A DNA stretch of 64,000 bases from an uncultured Eubacteriales bacterium (lineage in GTDB: Bacteria; Bacillota; Clostridia; Oscillospirales; Oscillospiraceae): NCBI GenBank assembly GCA_900544405.1, contig UQVA01000006.1, positions 19,960-83,959 on the forward strand. Reading direction: 5' to 3'. The notes below the pieces were generated by a model. That model was not told where the DNA came from. It worked only from the letters and a program-made list of their open reading frames with translations, and made no database searches. Shown one piece after another: positions 62,301 to 64,000 of this stretch. Position 1 is the first letter of the stretch. Each line of letters starts with the position of its first letter. The position numbers and the translations under genes were made by a program.

Positions 62301-63080
62301 TGTATAGACGAACCGTTCCCCCTGAGGGGTAGTCATGACCTCCGTGTGGGCCAGCAGACTGGCGGTGCGCCCGTCCTCGCCCACCACGTCGCAGACGTAA
62401 TCCACGGAACCGTCCTGAGTACGCAGAGAGCGGAGCTTCTGAAGGTCTGCGGCGCTGCGGTAAACGGCTTTGGCCATCAGGGCATCCAGATTCCGCCCGG
62501 CCTCCTCCAAATCCCGGACCCCGCAGGTCCGCAGGGCCACTTCATTCATATAGAGGTCCGCCCGGCTGGGCAGGGTATAGCAGACGATGCCGCAGGCCGC
62601 CCGGTCGGTGATGCTGCGGTTATAGGCCTCCGTCTGGGTCCGGGCCAGCTCCAGGTCCCGGTTGCGCTGCTGGAGCCAGCGTTCGGACTGGTTCTCGTCC
62701 TCCAGGCGAAATACGTCGGAAAATTCCCGGTGATAGCCGACGATGGTCACGAAGGGCTTGCCGGTCTCCATGCGCCGGCCGCCGCAGCGGACACGCATTT
62801 CGCCGGTGAGGGGATGCACATAGCGGTACACGATGTCCGCCTCGCCCCGCATCAGCTCCTGCTGATAGGCGTTCATCAGCGGCCGGTCCTCCGGGTGGAT
62901 ATGGCCCAGGAAGAAGGCATAACACTCCTCCGGAGTGATGTCCGGCGTTACGCCCAGCAGGTCCTGCATGATGGGGTCGGCGTACAGACGGCCCGGCCCG
63001 TCGGAAAGCTCCATTTTCCAGAAGCCGGTGCGGCTTTCCTGAATGTAATTCTTGGCTGCTTGGGTATCCAGTTCAATCAT
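59400..63080 (-). CDS. Hybrid sensor histidine kinase with several PAS-like domains and two receiver domains
   Basis: 1226 residues. The first 690 form about five PAS/PAC-like modules with no clear membrane span, so it is likely cytosolic. HisKA: NNMSHDIRTPMNAIIG with phosphate-accepting H726. HATPase: N box NILGNGVKFN, then DTGIGIS and GTGLGLAITKK. Receiver 1 (about 970-1090) has AYIIDWLMPDMNG; receiver 2 (about 1107-1225) has LILMDIQMPVMDGYEA. No Hpt domain is present, so the phosphate must go to a separate Hpt protein or stay within the two receivers. No other two-component gene is nearby. A c-di-GMP riboswitch and terminator precede it; I found no strong ribosome site before ATG 63080. 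Confidence 0.92.
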   Translation of the reverse strand: MIELDTQAAKNYIQESRTGFWKMELSDGPGRLYADPIMQDLLGVTPDITPEECYAFFLGHIHPEDRPLMNAYQQELMRGEADIVYRYVHPLTGEMRVRCGGRRMETGKPFVTIVGYHREFSDVFRLEDENQSERWLQQRNRDLELARTQTEAYNRSITDRAACGIVCYTLPSRADLYMNEVALRTCGVRDLEEAGRNLDALMAKAVYRSAADLQKLRSLRTQDGSVDYVCDVVGEDGRTASLLAHTEVMTTPQGERFVYTTFLDISENESLKNEKHILDTLCQDFLSFFYLNFEKETVTVLKSDAQTNRFLDAGKTVSNFSDYRGKLEACFARFIDRGSAPDFVETLLPRNLKAYLRDHARLSYRFCIVAETGERHYLEVTGALTGETGTGAVVGFRLIDDIITREEQKKARLQAVNAQLEEQLHTIGGLYNAYFAVYWVDLRTNTCKALKNIPYFDQAVEHCLTADAVTEAFLSLCVRPEDQEKMRAFTDRRRLPEELEKNDLLVEAFHGKLDPWEWCRASWIAASRDEQGQVSTVLFAVEDVSAAVAEERQREREHRLLDEQTRVISGLAREYTTVWLVTQEGRHSVKYRDEGEDNVARESVIFAQDSMNYALAMQDYLVHYVCEEDKEEFSRKTQYEVVLHEIQRQPIYSVIYKRLYKGKQEYFQVSYTAAGEPGSGDFILGFKNVNAIVLAEREKNEKLTEALAAAEYANHAKTQFLNNMSHDIRTPMNAIIGFTSLAASHIDNKEKVKEYLRKIGTSSEHLLSLINDVLDMSRIESGKVKIDEKPLHLPDLLHDIRTIIQPTITSKQLDFLINTVDVVDEDVYADKLRLTQILLNILGNGVKFNKTGGLISLRVKQENKAPKGCARYHFVLRDTGIGISKEFQQHIFESFSRAESATVSGIQGTGLGLAITKKIVDMMGGTIRLKSEEGVGSEFDVCLTFRLTGEQNVYQKVESLQGLRVLVADDDTDTCLSVSSMLTEIGMRSEWTVSGKEAVIRAKHAMEMGDAFYAYIIDWLMPDMNGIETVRRIRKVIGDDKPIIILTAYDWSDVEEEAREAGVTAFCEKPLFMSELRDILSQPVPLPAPKPEQKAPSHAEKRILLVEDNALNQEIAVEILREAGFLVEVASDGSVAVEKMRNAVPGQYDLILMDIQMPVMDGYEATRKIRAMEAPFCRAIPILAMTANAFEEDRQDAIAAGMNGHLAKPIDPNAFLKTLSEILNEA

Positions 63081-63146
63081 AGATGGGATCTCCGATACTC
63101 TTTATTTTTGCGAGGGTGTTTGCATGGAAAATGCTCCGGGGCAGGC

Positions 63147-63178
63147 AAAAAAAGACGCACTGCCCATCAGGCAATGCA
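63147..63178 (-). terminator. Terminator of the c-di-GMP riboswitch
   Basis: On the minus strand GCATTGCC pairs with GGGCAGTGC (one G-U), followed after GTC by TTTTTTT. It lies 6 bases beyond the aptamer and 67 bases before the kinase ATG. Confidence 0.85.
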
Positions 63179-63184
63179 TCCAAA

Positions 63185-63252
63185 GCAAAAGCAGCTGGCT
63201 GCCATTTTACAGGCCCTATAGCTTTGCGTCTCAGACTTTCGACTGATTTGCC
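63185..63252 (-). ncRNA. Cyclic di-GMP-I (GEMM-I) riboswitch aptamer
   Basis: Minus strand 63252 to 63185. It carries GGCAAATCAG, the GAAA tetraloop in GTCGAAAGTC, the invariant GACGCAAAGC, then GGGCCT and the receptor helix ATGGCAGCCAGCTGC, in the canonical order. The outer stem can form between GGCAAA and TTTTGC. It would sense c-di-GMP and set read-through of the following terminator, controlling the hybrid histidine kinase. Confidence 0.92.
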
Positions 63253-63294
63253 AAATATTCAATAAGAAATCCGCAGAATCAAATTCTTACTTTT

Positions 63295-63323
63295 ATTATA
63301 TCATGGAGATTCCCGCTCTTCAA
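63295..63323 (-). promoter_or_regulatory. Promoter of the riboswitch-kinase transcript
   Basis: TTGAAG, 17 bases, TATAAT on the minus strand, about 43 bases before the aptamer. Confidence 0.75.
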
Positions 63324-63474
63324 GGCAATTTTGCGATAATTTCATGGAAAAATCCAGAAATATGCAGAAAAAGTTCCCCCGGCGAAACAAAGGCTCTCCT
63401 GTGTAGGGGGGGAGCTGTCACCGAATGGGACGGAGGGGGTGTACGCTGCCGAATTCCTGTATATCCCCCGGCGA

Positions 63475-63505
63475 GGCACTGTAGGGGCGAGGCACGCCTC
63501 GCCCG
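63475..63505. repeat. Small palindromic repeat
   Basis: GGGCGAGGC-AC-GCCTCGCCC preceded by GTAG, a style of intergenic palindrome common in Oscillospiraceae genomes (from memory). Confidence 0.6.
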
Positions 63506-63702
63506 CCAACTTCCAATATTTGAGCGGCAAAAATCGACGTAAACGCCCTCCGGGACGGAGAAAAGCCTTCCCCTGGGGGGTTGTGCCCCGCGCAGCGAAT
63601 AGAAATGAATATGACTGCCGGTGGCAGTCATACCTCTACTAAGTGGCTGCCCGTAAGGGAAGACGGATGAGGGGCGGTAGGGGTTGCCGGTTTGCACAGA
63701 CC

Positions 63703-63858
63703 AAAGCCTTCCCCTGGAGGGGAAGGTGTCACGCCAAAAGCGTGACTGATGAGGTCGAAGGGAACAGTTTTGTACCAACCTATGGTGATGATTGGTAGCT
63801 TCGACCTCATCAGTCAGCCCTTGCGGGCTGCCAGCTTCCCCTCCAGGAGAAGCCTTTT
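63703..63858. repeat. Long imperfect inverted repeat with a side hairpin in each arm
   Basis: Both arms share CCTGGAGGGGAAG and ACTGATGAGGTCGAAG in opposite orientation. Between these the left arm has CACGCCAAAAGCGTG and the right arm has CAGCCCGCAAGGGCTG, different sequences with the same hairpin shape. Partial copies (GCCTTCCCCTGG at 63565, GACGGATGAGGGG at 63661) lie nearby. The stretch 63324-64000 holds these repeats and no gene I can support. Confidence 0.75.
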
Positions 63859-64000
63859 CTCAGAAGTACCGGGCCAGTCTCTCCTGCTGGAGCGTGCCCG
63901 TCAAGGGGTGGGGCAAAACAGGACGTTCAGCGGATTCTGCACCGAAATTTGAAATTCGACGCTGAATCTTGAATTTTCTAAATTTTGAAGTTCACTTTTT

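Noticed and set aside
63320..63952. Several 60-150 codon frames at the right end
   Set aside because: They lie inside palindromic repeats and translate to proline/arginine-rich text without ribosome sites.

Overview
The window looks like part of the chromosome of an anaerobic, Gram-positive clostridial gut bacterium, probably close to Oscillospiraceae. This is inferred from GC-rich genes with strong AGGAGG ribosome sites, lipoprotein signal peptides, DUF624 (YesL-type) proteins beside carbohydrate genes, a sortase-like PATGD C-terminal signal, a guanine riboswitch and a class I c-di-GMP riboswitch. No rRNA, tRNA, CRISPR array or intact mobile element was seen.

Layout. (1) 1-1740: the start of a glycyl radical enzyme running off the left edge, divergent from its radical SAM activase. 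(2) 1745-30117: a large glycan and sugar utilisation island. The minus strand carries a ROK kinase, a LacI regulator, an amidohydrolase, a D-lyxose isomerase, a GH38 mannosidase, a carbohydrate-binding lipoprotein, two nucleoside hydrolase/PfkB kinase pairs, GH4, GH106-like and GH10-like enzymes and a DUF624 protein. The plus strand carries two tandem GH13-type enzymes (one cytosolic, one lipoprotein), xylulokinase and a DUF4867 protein. Six copies of a 16-bp palindrome related to GAGTAAACGTTTACTC mark the control regions of this island; four of them lie just after well-formed sigma-A promoters. (3) 30339-39068: one giant cell-wall subtilisin-like protease. (4) 39533-45498: a guanine-riboswitch operon for xanthine phosphoribosyltransferase plus a complete BMP-type nucleoside ABC importer. 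(5) 45588-57660: a dextran/isomaltooligosaccharide locus with a secreted GH66-CBM35-GH15 enzyme, a sugar ABC importer, an intracellular GH66 enzyme, an AraC regulator and a second DUF624 protein. (6) 57664-64000: small membrane proteins, a truncated ParE toxin, a hybrid histidine kinase under a c-di-GMP-I riboswitch, and a repeat-rich non-coding end.

How the parts fit (inference). The dextran locus reads as a complete path: outer cleavage, import, inner cleavage. The LacI island has many hydrolases and kinases but no complete importer. At about 18250 the 5' part of a large solute-binding protein gene is joined out of frame to the 3' part of a glycosidase-like gene, so the binding domain, the usual permeases and the enzyme's N-terminus are missing. 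That is either a genuine deletion or an assembly join. The most notable items are this junction, the LacI operator set, the c-di-GMP riboswitch on a histidine kinase, and the GH66/GH15 fusion.
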